Counted from the stretch's first letter, positions 1-4,899 are shown. The stretch: DNA of 5,817 nucleotides from DASUAO01 sp046484625 (GCA_046484625.1 JAWOIO010000085.1:1-5817); one strand, 5' to 3'. The notes: a model not told the origin generated them from the letters alone. Program-made: numbers and translations.

Positions 1-438
1 CGCAGCGCCTACCTGGCCGGCACCAAGGAGCTGCGCGACGGGAACTTCGGCTCGCCGAGCACGGCCGCGTCCGCCGACCTCATCGGCGCGTTGACCGTTC
101 CGCAGGTCTTCGACAGCGTCGCCATCCGCATCGACGGACCCGAGGCCTGGGACCTGCACCTGATGATCTCGTGGGTCATCACCGACACCGGCACCACGCA
201 CCTCACGGAGCTCCGCAACGGCACGCTGAACCACCGGATGGTCGCCGCCCCCGTGCCGGGCACCACCACCTTCACCCTCACCCGAACGGTGCTCATCGGT
301 CTCGTCACCGGGACCGTCGACCTCGTCGCCGCCCTCGGTGACGGCACCGTGACCGTGGACGGCGACCCGGCGATCCTCGGCAGCCTCATCGGCGTGGTCG
401 CCCCCGTCGACCCCGACTTCGCGATCGTGACTCCCTGA
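1..438 (+). CDS. Alkyl sulfatase, C-terminal part (5' end outside window)
   Basis: This is the last 145 codons of a metallo-beta-lactamase-fold alkyl sulfatase (SdsA/BDS1-like), an enzyme that hydrolyses primary or secondary alkyl sulfate esters to an alcohol and sulfate. Frame 1 is open from the first base to TGA at 436-438. The visible part begins with the YLAGTKELRDG segment at the end of the dimerisation domain. It continues into the C-terminal SCP2-like domain that binds the alkyl chain: FDSVAIRIDGPEAW, then WVITDTGTTHLTELRNGTLN, then the family's typical NIVTP-like ending, here AIVTP. The zinc-binding HxHxDH motif of the catalytic domain lies upstream of the window and cannot be checked. 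Full-length relatives have roughly 600-650 residues. A TTG at 91 could be mistaken for a start, but the conserved sequence before it shows the gene is entered from the left. It converges on the SulP gene. Confidence 0.88.
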   Translation, partial: RSAYLAGTKELRDGNFGSPSTAASADLIGALTVPQVFDSVAIRIDGPEAWDLHLMISWVITDTGTTHLTELRNGTLNHRMVAAPVPGTTTFTLTRTVLIGLVTGTVDLVAALGDGTVTVDGDPAILGSLIGVVAPVDPDFAIVTP

Positions 439-460
439 CCGCGCCAACCCGTGATCGGAG

Positions 461-474
461 GTCCGGTGCCGGAC
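461..474. terminator. Candidate terminator hairpin between convergent genes
   Basis: GTCCGG-TG-CCGGAC is a perfect inverted repeat (realistically a 5-bp stem with a GTGC loop). It sits in the 56-base gap between the alkyl sulfatase stop (438) and the sulP stop (495). Placement between convergent stops suggests a bidirectional terminator. There is no T-run on either side, so the call rests on position and stem only. Confidence 0.4.
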
Positions 475-494
475 AATGCTCCCGGCGCCGAACC

Positions 495-2210
495 TCAGGT
501 CGCCGGCCCCTCGCCCGAGCGTTGCGCCACCCAGGCAACCGCATCGTCGTAGGCGAGGCGCACCGCGGCCCCGACCCGCTCGTCGCCCGCGTAGATGTTC
601 GCCGTGCCGATCACCTCGGTGATGCCGGTGACCGCGAGCTGCTCCTGGATGCGGTCGTTGGCCGAGACGATGACGAGCTTCGAGCCGGCACCGTCGAGGG
701 CAACTGCGTAGCGGCGCAGCACGTCCATGAAGGTCGAGCCGAGGTCGGACCGGCCCCGCAGGCGCAGGATGACGACCGAACGTCGCGACGCGTCGGTCAC
801 CGCGGGGAGGGCCGCCTCGAACACTGGCGCGGCGGCGAAGAAGAGGCTGCCGTAGGGCTGCAGGGCGACGACCTCGCCGGCGGGCAGCTGCTCGGGCGGA
901 TCGGTCTCGATGAAGTGCCCCTCGGGGTTGTACTCCCGACGCCGGATCGTCACCCGGTTCGACTGGCTGATGACGTGCAGGATCACCGAGATCCCGACAC
1001 CCACCAGCACGGCGTACTGCAGCGGAATGAGCATGGTGAGGCCGAAGGTGACCACGAGGACCACCTTCTGCACCGCCCCCGTCCGCCACACCGACTGCAC
1101 ATCCGCGGGTGTGATCGTCCGCGCGCCGATGAGGATCAGCAGGCCGGCGAGCGCCGGCATGGCGAGGTTGCCGACCGCTGATCCGAACGCGACGATCACG
1201 ACGGCCATCACGATCCCGGCGATGACGGCGGCCTGGCGCGACCGGGCGCCGGCCGTCTTGTTGAGCGCTGAGGCGGAGACCGAGCCGCCGACGGGCATGC
1301 CCTGGAGCACCCCGGACGTCACGTTGGCGACGCCCTGGCCCGTGAAGTCGCGCGACGCGTCGGGATACGACCCGTCGGGGTTGACGAAGTTGGCCGAGAT
1401 CCCCGCGCCCTGCACGAGCCCGACAAACGCCAGCGACGCCGCCGGGACGAGGAGCACGGGGACCTGGCCGAGCAGCGGCCAAGTGGGCGTCGGGAGCCCG
1501 CTGATCGCCACGCCGAGGTCGTTCAGGGTCGCCACCTCGGGCCAGCCCAGTGCGGCTGCGGCCCCGGAGGTGGCGATCACCGCGACGACCAGGCCCAGGG
1601 ATCCGATCGGGGTGCGTTCCAGCAGCAGGATCACCCCGATCGTGCCCAGTCCGACGGCGACGCTCTGCCAGTGCAGCTGCCCCGGAGACACCACGGTCTT
1701 GAGTGCGCGGACCACCCGATTCGGCCCATCGGGTGCGTACCCCGTCAGGTTGGGGAGCTGGCCGAGCACGATGTTCACGCCCACCGCGTTGATGAACCCG
1801 ACCATCACCGCGTTAGAAACGAACCGAAGCACCTTGCCCAACTTCAACAGTCCCGCGGCGAGCATCACGACGCCGGTGAGGATGGTCAGGGTGAACAGCG
1901 CCCGGGCGGGATGAGCGGCACCATGCACCGCCGGGACGTCGGCGATGATCATCGCCATCGCCCCGGTTCCCTGCACCACCATGAACGCCGAGGACGTGGT
2001 CAGCGCCCCGCCGATCGTGCCGACCATGTAGCCGTAGAGGCCGGCGAGCGGGCTGACCCCCGCGAGGAGCCCGGTCGCCAAGCCGTCAGGCACGCTCTGC
2101 ACGCCGAGCACCAAGCCGGCCACCGCGTCGTCCCGCAACGTCTCCCGCCGGAGGCCGAACCGACGCGCCACGCTCACATGCTCCGTGCCATGGTCTCCTG
2201 GCGCGCGCAT
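495..2210 (-). CDS. SulP family inorganic anion transporter with STAS domain
   Basis: This is a membrane permease of the SulP/SLC26 family, which moves sulfate, bicarbonate or similar anions. Counting from the ATG at 2210 it has 571 residues, normal for bacterial SulP. The hydrophobic transport domain covers about residues 27-415. It includes the first-helix pattern QSVPDGLATGLLAG, then GVSPLAGLYGY, and the MPVGGSVSASALNKTAG segment that matches the conserved P-x-x-G-S-x-S-x-x-x-L-N motif before the later helices. A cytoplasmic STAS domain fills about residues 445-560, with DLGSTFMDVLRRY at the position where STAS domains carry their conserved Ser/Thr. The frame opens at a TTG at 2258, but helix 1 starts soon after the ATG at 2210. 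A GTG at 2171 has a GGAG nine bases upstream and would give 558 residues, so the start is uncertain. The substrate cannot be read from the sequence. The sulfatase next door makes sulfate attractive, but the genes are convergent, not an operon. Confidence 0.93.
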   Translation of the reverse strand: MRAPGDHGTEHVSVARRFGLRRETLRDDAVAGLVLGVQSVPDGLATGLLAGVSPLAGLYGYMVGTIGGALTTSSAFMVVQGTGAMAMIIADVPAVHGAAHPARALFTLTILTGVVMLAAGLLKLGKVLRFVSNAVMVGFINAVGVNIVLGQLPNLTGYAPDGPNRVVRALKTVVSPGQLHWQSVAVGLGTIGVILLLERTPIGSLGLVVAVIATSGAAAALGWPEVATLNDLGVAISGLPTPTWPLLGQVPVLLVPAASLAFVGLVQGAGISANFVNPDGSYPDASRDFTGQGVANVTSGVLQGMPVGGSVSASALNKTAGARSRQAAVIAGIVMAVVIVAFGSAVGNLAMPALAGLLILIGARTITPADVQSVWRTGAVQKVVLVVTFGLTMLIPLQYAVLVGVGISVILHVISQSNRVTIRRREYNPEGHFIETDPPEQLPAGEVVALQPYGSLFFAAAPVFEAALPAVTDASRRSVVILRLRGRSDLGSTFMDVLRRYAVALDGAGSKLVIVSANDRIQEQLAVTGITEVIGTANIYAGDERVGAAVRLAYDDAVAWVAQRSGEGPAT

Positions 2211-2278
2211 ACTGTCGATCCGTCGCAAAGCGCGCCGAACCCCAGGACGCGACGCCAACCCGAGATGGATCCGTCCTT

Positions 2279-2293
2279 CGTCACCACGTCACC
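2279..2293. repeat. Tandem heptamer CGTCACC upstream of sulP
   Basis: CGTCACC-A-CGTCACC is two identical 7-bp copies separated by one base, about 70 bases upstream of the chosen sulP start. On the minus strand it reads GGTGACG twice. It could be a direct-repeat operator or activator site for sulP. No clear -35/-10 pair could be placed next to it, so a regulatory role is only a suggestion. The rest of 2211-2396 shows no gene. Confidence 0.3.
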
Positions 2294-2396
2294 CTATTTC
2301 GGCAAACGATCCCGGCCGGGGAGCACGTCCCACGTCGGCAGCTGCCTCGCCGACTCAGCCCGAGACCCTGATCGCGCATCCCTACTACTCCCCGAT

Positions 2397-2476
2397 ACTG
2401 CACGGACTCAGTGGGACCAGACGTACGATTCGCGGGACAGGACAACACGCAACGGACGTAGTGGGACTGCACGGAC
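2397..2476. repeat. Short direct repeats beside the tRNA fragment (candidate integrase arm sites)
   Basis: ACTGCACGGAC occurs at 2397-2407 and again at 2466-2476. AGTGGGAC occurs at 2410-2417 and 2460-2467. ACGGAC has a third copy at 2452-2457 and GGGAC a third at 2433-2437. The copies cluster within 80 bases and stop 14 bases before the tRNA-derived core. Short, dispersed direct repeats next to a core in a tRNA gene are the usual layout of arm-type binding sites for tyrosine recombinases. The repeats are plain in the sequence; the role is inferred from position. Confidence 0.5.
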
Positions 2477-2489
2477 GATACGAAGCGGC

Positions 2490-2530
2490 TTCCTAAACCG
2501 TGTGCCCAGGTTCGAATCCTGGCGGGGGCG
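2490..2530 (+). other. Probable attachment site: 3' half of tRNA-Arg(CCU)
   Basis: The stretch reads as a tRNA from the anticodon loop onward: loop TTCCTAA (2490-2496, anticodon CCT), 3' anticodon strand ACCGT, variable region GTGC, T-arm CCAGG-TTCGAAT-CCTGG (2506-2522, perfect 5-bp stem), acceptor 3' strand CGGGGGC and discriminator G at 2530, with no encoded CCA. The 5' half is missing: no GCCCCCG acceptor strand or D-arm lies upstream. The bases before the loop (GCGGC, 2485-2489) pair only partly with ACCGT, with one C-A clash and one G-T. A tRNA 3' half beginning near the anticodon loop is the classic footprint of tyrosine-recombinase integration, so this is read as the distal att copy of an integrated element. 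A decayed tRNA pseudogene is the alternative. Confidence 0.75.
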
Positions 2531-2571
2531 CGTGTGCGCTGGTCAGAGCGTCGCAGATGCAACGCTCGACT

Positions 2572-2596
2572 CCACCGAGTCGGGGATCCCCGGGGC
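2572..2596 (+). repeat. 25-bp repeat, copy A
   Basis: This copy is 24/25 identical to 3925-3949, with 19 bases matching without a break (CCACCGAGTCGGGGATCCC). It lies in the non-coding stretch between the tRNA fragment and the membrane-protein gene. Read in the frame that ends at TGA 2610-2612 it gives STESGIPGAREE, close to ATESGIPGAPED of copy B. This suggests a tiny relic of the same coding sequence. It also contains the palindrome GGGGATCCCC (2582-2591). Confidence 0.6.
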
Positions 2597-2644
2597 AAGG
2601 GAGGAATGAAGACGTTCCTCCTCGTCGGGGCCCGCGACTGCGGC

Positions 2645-2666
2645 TCAAGGCGGGAGCCTGCCTTGA
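2645..2666 (-). terminator. Candidate terminator stem downstream of the membrane-protein gene
   Basis: TCAAGGC (2645-2651) and GCCTTGA (2660-2666) form a perfect 7-bp stem around an 8-base loop, extendable by a G-T pair. It lies about 50 bases past the stop of the minus-strand gene that ends at 2718. No T-run follows on that strand. The stem is clear and its role in termination is inferred from position. Confidence 0.4.
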
Positions 2667-2717
2667 CCTGCACACGCACATCGGACCCCCGGCGGCTCCG
2701 CAAGTGCCACGAAGGGC

Positions 2718-3314
2718 TCAGTCGGCCGCGAAGACCTGCCCCGCGCCATCGACGCGCAGCCGTCGGTACGGGGTGAAGCGCTGGATCAACGCTCCGACCA
2801 CCATCAACACGCCGCCGGCAATCAGGATGAACGCTCCGGGCGCCACCGTGAACCCGTCACCGGACACGACGGCCACCATCGCGACCGCAGCGACGAGCGC
2901 GAGCGCCGACCCGATCACAGGCAGGATCCGACGCCGGAAGCTCGTCGCCGTGTATGCGGTGGTGAACCTCCATGAGGTGCCGAGGCCGAGCTGGGCCCTC
3001 AGCGACTCGCGGGAACGGCGGTCCTTGAGCTTTCGGTCGATCCGCTGCGAAACCCACTGGACGATGAGCAGCACGAAGGGGATCCCGGCGAGCAGGATTC
3101 CCGGCACGTACCACTCACTGATGAAGGATCCGCCGCGGGAGCCGAGGAAGATCGCGGGCGCGCTACCACTGGCACGCGTGCCGAGCGACAGACCCCACCC
3201 CACGGTAGCGATCACCAAGTAGAGGAAGAGCCCGGCCCCGAAGACCATCTGGCCCCAGTAGAACCGTCGTCCATATACCGGTACTCGTGGCGCTTCAGCG
3301 GATCGGAGGCACAC
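2718..3314 (-). CDS. Four-helix integral membrane protein of unknown function
   Basis: I do not recognise this family. From the GTG at 3314 the product has 198 residues with four hydrophobic segments: about 23-43 (MVFGAGLFLYLVIATVGWGL), 68-89 (WYVPGILLAGIPFVLLIVQW), 130-151 and 155-180. Between helices 2 and 3 lies a strongly charged stretch (QRIDRKLKDRRSRESLRAQLG and on, about 90-128), expected in the cytoplasm, and the C-terminal tail is polar (RFTPYRRLRVDG). No catalytic motif is visible. The frame stays open to 3773, but beyond 3314 it runs under the plus-strand toxin-antitoxin genes and loses membrane character, so the long version is rejected. No start has a good ribosome binding site; ATG at 3248 would begin directly in helix 1. 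The gene lies back to back with the antitoxin gene at 3361. Confidence 0.7.
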   Translation of the reverse strand: MCLRSAEAPRVPVYGRRFYWGQMVFGAGLFLYLVIATVGWGLSLGTRASGSAPAIFLGSRGGSFISEWYVPGILLAGIPFVLLIVQWVSQRIDRKLKDRRSRESLRAQLGLGTSWRFTTAYTATSFRRRILPVIGSALALVAAVAMVAVVSGDGFTVAPGAFILIAGGVLMVVGALIQRFTPYRRLRVDGAGQVFAAD

Positions 3315-3337
3315 GATTCGGGGGCTAGCGCACCTCG

Positions 3338-3353
3338 TGATATCGCGATACCA
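3338..3353 (+). promoter_or_regulatory. Palindromic operator and -10 candidate of the first toxin-antitoxin pair
   Basis: TATCGCGATA (3341-3350) is a perfect palindrome, widened to TGATATCGCGATACCA with one mismatched pair. It ends eight bases before the antitoxin ATG. Ribbon-helix-helix antitoxins usually repress their own operon by binding such sites. TACCAT (3349-3354) fits the actinobacterial TAnnnT -10 box and sits six bases before the ATG. No Shine-Dalgarno sequence is present, so a leaderless transcript is plausible. No convincing -35 was found. Confidence 0.5.
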
Positions 3354-3360
3354 TGAGTAC

Positions 3361-3570
3361 ATGGCGAAGCAGACCACCGTCCGACTCCCCGACGAACTCG
3401 CCGATGAGGCCGAGGCCGTCGCCCGCGTCCGGGGCACCAGCGTCAACGCGTTGATCGTCGAGTCGCTCTCCGCTGAGATCGAGCGGGTCCGGACCGACAA
3501 GGACTTCACCGCACGTGCCCGCAAGCTCCTCGAACGCGACCAGGAGCTCTTGGACCGGCTCGCTCGGTGA
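3361..3570 (+). CDS. Ribbon-helix-helix antitoxin (partner of Doc-type toxin)
   Basis: This is a 69-residue DNA-binding antitoxin. The N-terminus KQTTVRLPDELADEAEAVA is the classic Arc/MetJ-type strand (TTVRLP) followed by helix 1. RVRGTSVNALIVESLSAEIE is the turn and helix 2, with the G-T-S-x-N pattern of the family. The charged C-terminal helix (about 45-69, RTDKDFTARARKLLERDQEL and on) is the part expected to bind and neutralise the toxin. The ATG at 3361 is chosen over a GTG at 3337 because the earlier start would read through the palindromic operator and adds no conserved sequence. Its TGA overlaps the toxin's GTG by four bases (GTGA, 3567-3570), the usual translational coupling. Its last bases are duplicated at 4152-4184. 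Because the toxin is broken, it may now act only as a self-regulator or against related toxins elsewhere. Confidence 0.85.
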   Translation: MAKQTTVRLPDELADEAEAVARVRGTSVNALIVESLSAEIERVRTDKDFTARARKLLERDQELLDRLAR

Positions 3571-3572
3571 CC
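3540..3572 (+). repeat. 33-bp direct repeat, copy 1 (antitoxin 3' end)
   Basis: These 33 bases cover the codons for the antitoxin's last residues (QELLDRLAR), its stop and the first bases of the toxin gene. They recur without a mismatch at 4152-4184. After one mismatch the next three bases also agree. Confidence 0.9.
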
Positions 3573-3818
3573 CGGTACCTGACGCTGGCCGAGTACTTCT
3601 GGCTGGCGGAACAGGTCACCGGCACCGAAGCCGCGGTGCTCGTCAAGGCAGCACGGGTTGAGCTCGCGGACTCCGCCCTTCATGCACCCGGCGCCGGCTT
3701 CGGCGACGAGGACTTCTACCCCGACCTCATCGACAAGGCCGCCGTCCTCACCTGCCGGCTCGCCTGGAACCATCCGCTCCCCGACGGCTGGCTCCGAGAG
3801 CGCGTCCGCTTCGCCTGA
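3567..3818 (+). pseudogene. doc: Doc (Fic-fold) toxin with internal deletion of the active site
   Basis: Doc toxins are Fic-fold kinases that phosphorylate elongation factor Tu and stop translation. The first 74 residues follow the family closely: TRYLTLAEYFWLAEQVTG, then ARVELADSALHAPGAGFGDE, then DFYPDLIDKAAVLTCRLAWN and HPLPDG. Here the Fic motif should continue as N-K-R-T-A through the active helix. Instead residue G74 is followed directly by WLRERVRFA and the stop, a sequence that looks like the normal C-terminal helix end of such proteins. The product is 83 residues against roughly 125-130 for the family, so about 40-45 codons seem to have been lost in frame at 3788/3789. H69 and D73 remain, but the Asn, Lys and Arg that complete the catalytic and phosphate-binding loop are gone, so activity is very unlikely. 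The GTG start overlaps the antitoxin stop by four bases. Confidence 0.82.
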
Positions 3819-3866
3819 CCGTCCCTAGCTTCATCCCTAGTACTGGGTGGACGCAGTGACACGTAA

Positions 3867-4106
3867 TGGACAGGATGGACGAATTCGCAGACGGCGCAAC
3901 TGCTCGCGGCACTCGACCGCTACGCCACCGAGTCGGGGATCCCAGGGGCCCCCGAAGACATCGCCTCCCGGCAGCGAACGCGAGAACGCGTCGACGAAGC
4001 ACTCGGCCCCGAGGCCTTCGCCGACGCGTGGGCCCGGGGCGCGGCGATGAGCATCGACGAGGCAGCCGCCCTCGCTCACGAGGAGCTCGGCAAGATCGAG
4101 GCCTGA
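3867..4106 (+). pseudogene. C-terminal fragment of a probable LuxR/ATPase-type regulator
   Basis: A 79-codon stretch is open from just after a TAA (3864-3866) to TGA at 4104-4106, with no usable start before an internal ATG at 4047. Its product includes QTAQLLAALDRYATESGIPG, then RTRERVDEALGPEAFADAW and ARGAAMSIDEAAALAHEEL. This resembles the common C-terminal tail of large actinobacterial LuxR- or adenylate-cyclase-type ATP-binding regulators (A-L-G-x-E-A-F-x-x-A-W-x-x-G-x-x-x-S-x-D-E-A). The ATPase and helix-turn-helix parts are absent, so it is read as a stranded gene end. An ATG at 3866 in another frame (MDRMDEFADG) could be a frameshifted beginning, but nothing confirms that. The family match is from memory of the motif, not from a search. 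Confidence 0.5.
3925..3949 (+). repeat. 25-bp repeat, copy B
   Basis: This is the partner of 2572-2596, with one mismatch in 25. It lies inside the regulator fragment and encodes ATESGIPGA. The two copies bracket 1.35 kb holding the membrane-protein gene and the first toxin-antitoxin pair. Confidence 0.6.
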
Positions 4107-4128
4107 CCGCCGGCGGCTCCGAGAGCTG

Positions 4129-4187
4129 CCAGGTCACACCCCCTCATCCCTCCAGGAGCTCTTGGACCGGCTCGCTCGGTGACCTGG
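4129..4187. repeat. 9-bp inverted repeat around the second 33-bp copy
   Basis: CCAGGTCAC (4129-4137) and GTGACCTGG (4179-4187) are perfect inverted copies separated by 41 bases. Most of that spacer is the duplicated antitoxin end. The pair could form a long-loop stem or mark the ends of a small inserted piece. No flanking target duplication was seen. Confidence 0.45.
4152..4184 (+). repeat. 33-bp direct repeat, copy 2 (stranded antitoxin 3' end)
   Basis: This is an exact copy of 3540-3572. It encodes QELLDRLAR and a stop but has no antitoxin body upstream and no Doc gene downstream, so it is a relic. It lies directly in front of the AbrB-type module, about 40 bases before its promoter box. 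Confidence 0.9.
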
Positions 4188-4196
4188 TGCGGGCCT

Positions 4197-4218
4197 TGTG
4201 CCCAAACACAGATACAAT
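4197..4218 (+). promoter_or_regulatory. Candidate promoter/operator of the second toxin-antitoxin-like pair
   Basis: TACAAT (4213-4218) is a good TAnnnT -10 box, eight bases before the ATG at 4227. It is preceded by TGTG-CCCAAA-CACA (4197-4210), a short inverted repeat that could be the AbrB-type operator. No ribosome binding site lies before the ATG, again consistent with a leaderless or nearly leaderless transcript. No -35 is evident. Confidence 0.4.
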
Positions 4219-4226
4219 GCATGGGC

Positions 4227-4472
4227 ATGGCTGCACAAGTATCGACGGCGCGAGTATCTCACCGTGGCCAAACCAGCCTCCCCGCCGACCTGCGGCACCG
4301 GTGGGGCATCGAGGACGGCGGCGAAGTCGCCTTCATCGATCTCGGGGACGCGGCACTGGTCCTTCCCGGCGGTGCCGGCGCGGCCCGCGCTGAGCTGCGA
4401 CGCGTCCTGCTGAGCGGCGCCTACGAGACCGCCGTGGCTGACATCGACGACCCGGACCTTGCCGACCAATAG
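4227..4472 (+). CDS. AbrB/MazE/SpoVT-type antitoxin
   Basis: This is an 81-residue DNA-binding protein of the swapped-hairpin AbrB fold. Residues 5-46 carry the family pattern: VSTARVSHRGQTSLPADLR, then HRWGIEDGGEVAFIDLG and DAALVLPGG. The R-G-Q-x-x-L-P-A-x-L-R core and the paired hydrophobic strands are complete. The tail after residue 47 (GAGAARAELRRVLLSGAYET and on to DDPDLADQ) is acidic at the end and suited to binding a partner protein. ATG 4227 is preferred because it sits right behind the -10 box; ATG 4221 would add two residues. The frame also runs up to a GTG at 4179, but that part overlaps the repeat relic and is not conserved-looking. It overlaps the next gene by 14 bases, so the two are surely co-translated and probably act as an antitoxin-toxin pair. 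Confidence 0.85.
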   Translation: MAAQVSTARVSHRGQTSLPADLRHRWGIEDGGEVAFIDLGDAALVLPGGAGAARAELRRVLLSGAYETAVADIDDPDLADQ

Positions 4473-4899
4473 CGCCCTCATCGACGACCGGCTTCTCGTC
4501 GCGTACCTGCTCGACGCCGAGCTCACCCTCCCGAAGCAGGCCGAGCTGTTCACGACCGCCTACTGGTACTACCGGGCATGCCGTGCCGCCGTGGCAGGCA
4601 GCGCCGGCCAGCTCTCTGGTCCGTTCCGAGCATTGCCAGCGGATGGGCAAGCCCGGGCCGTGCAAGGACTCCTGCAACTCCCCGAACGCGTCGGCCTGCC
4701 CGACAGCCGCCGATTGGTTCCCGAGATGGCAGACGTCGCGCGTCGTCATCCCCCGTTGAACCTGCTCAACATCGAGGCGACCGCCGCGGCACGACTGCTC
4801 GGGGCACGGGTGCTGCTCTCCCCGCCGGCATCCCGAGGAATCCTCCCCGCAGCACTCACCGACGAGGACATCCGCTGGGACATCGTCGAGCTTGCGTGA
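4459..4899 (+). CDS. Putative toxin partner of the AbrB-type protein, divergent PIN-like
   Basis: This is a 146-residue soluble protein starting at TTG 4459 inside the antitoxin gene; no other start exists before the conserved N-terminus. Visible blocks are ALIDDRLLVAYLLDAEL (2-20), FTTAYWYYRACRAAVAGSAG (about 31-50), GLPDSRRLVPEMADVARRH and LNLLNIEATAAARLLGARVLL (about 99-119). The layout loosely follows a PIN-domain VapC toxin: an acidic residue after the first strand (D9/D10), and a late helix-strand like the 'D-x-x-x-A-A-x-A' block of PIN proteins. That block has Asn where the catalytic Asp would be, and no second acidic cluster stands out. So the toxin role is supported by context (14-base overlap with an AbrB antitoxin), while the PIN fold and any nuclease activity are tentative. 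It may be a degenerate or mechanistically different toxin. Confidence 0.65.
   Translation: MPTNSALIDDRLLVAYLLDAELTLPKQAELFTTAYWYYRACRAAVAGSAGQLSGPFRALPADGQARAVQGLLQLPERVGLPDSRRLVPEMADVARRHPPLNLLNIEATAAARLLGARVLLSPPASRGILPAALTDEDIRWDIVELA

Noticed and set aside
9..476. Minus-strand open frame opposite the alkyl sulfatase
   Set aside because: It is a shadow of the sulfatase coding frame, with a Ser/Val/Arg/Pro-rich product and no recognisable motif.
2490..2530. Functional tRNA gene
   Set aside because: Only the 3' half is present; the acceptor 5' strand and D-arm are absent and the anticodon stem is incomplete, so no working tRNA can be made.
910..2609. Long plus-strand open frames (910-1914 and 1671-2609) opposite sulP
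   Set aside because: They lie antisense to a clearly conserved SulP gene, have Arg/Pro/Thr/Ala-rich low-complexity products, and arise from GC-rich codon bias. The second also runs through the tRNA fragment.
2281..2703. Minus-strand frames across the tRNA fragment, one ending in the APPPGFEPGHTV-type peptide
   Set aside because: The PGFEP-type peptide is the well-known false translation of a tRNA T-arm; no protein features surround it.
3315..3773. N-terminal extension of the membrane-protein frame to 3773
   Set aside because: It lies under the ribbon-helix-helix and Doc coding sequences on the other strand. The product changes from membrane-like to Ser/Arg-rich filler.
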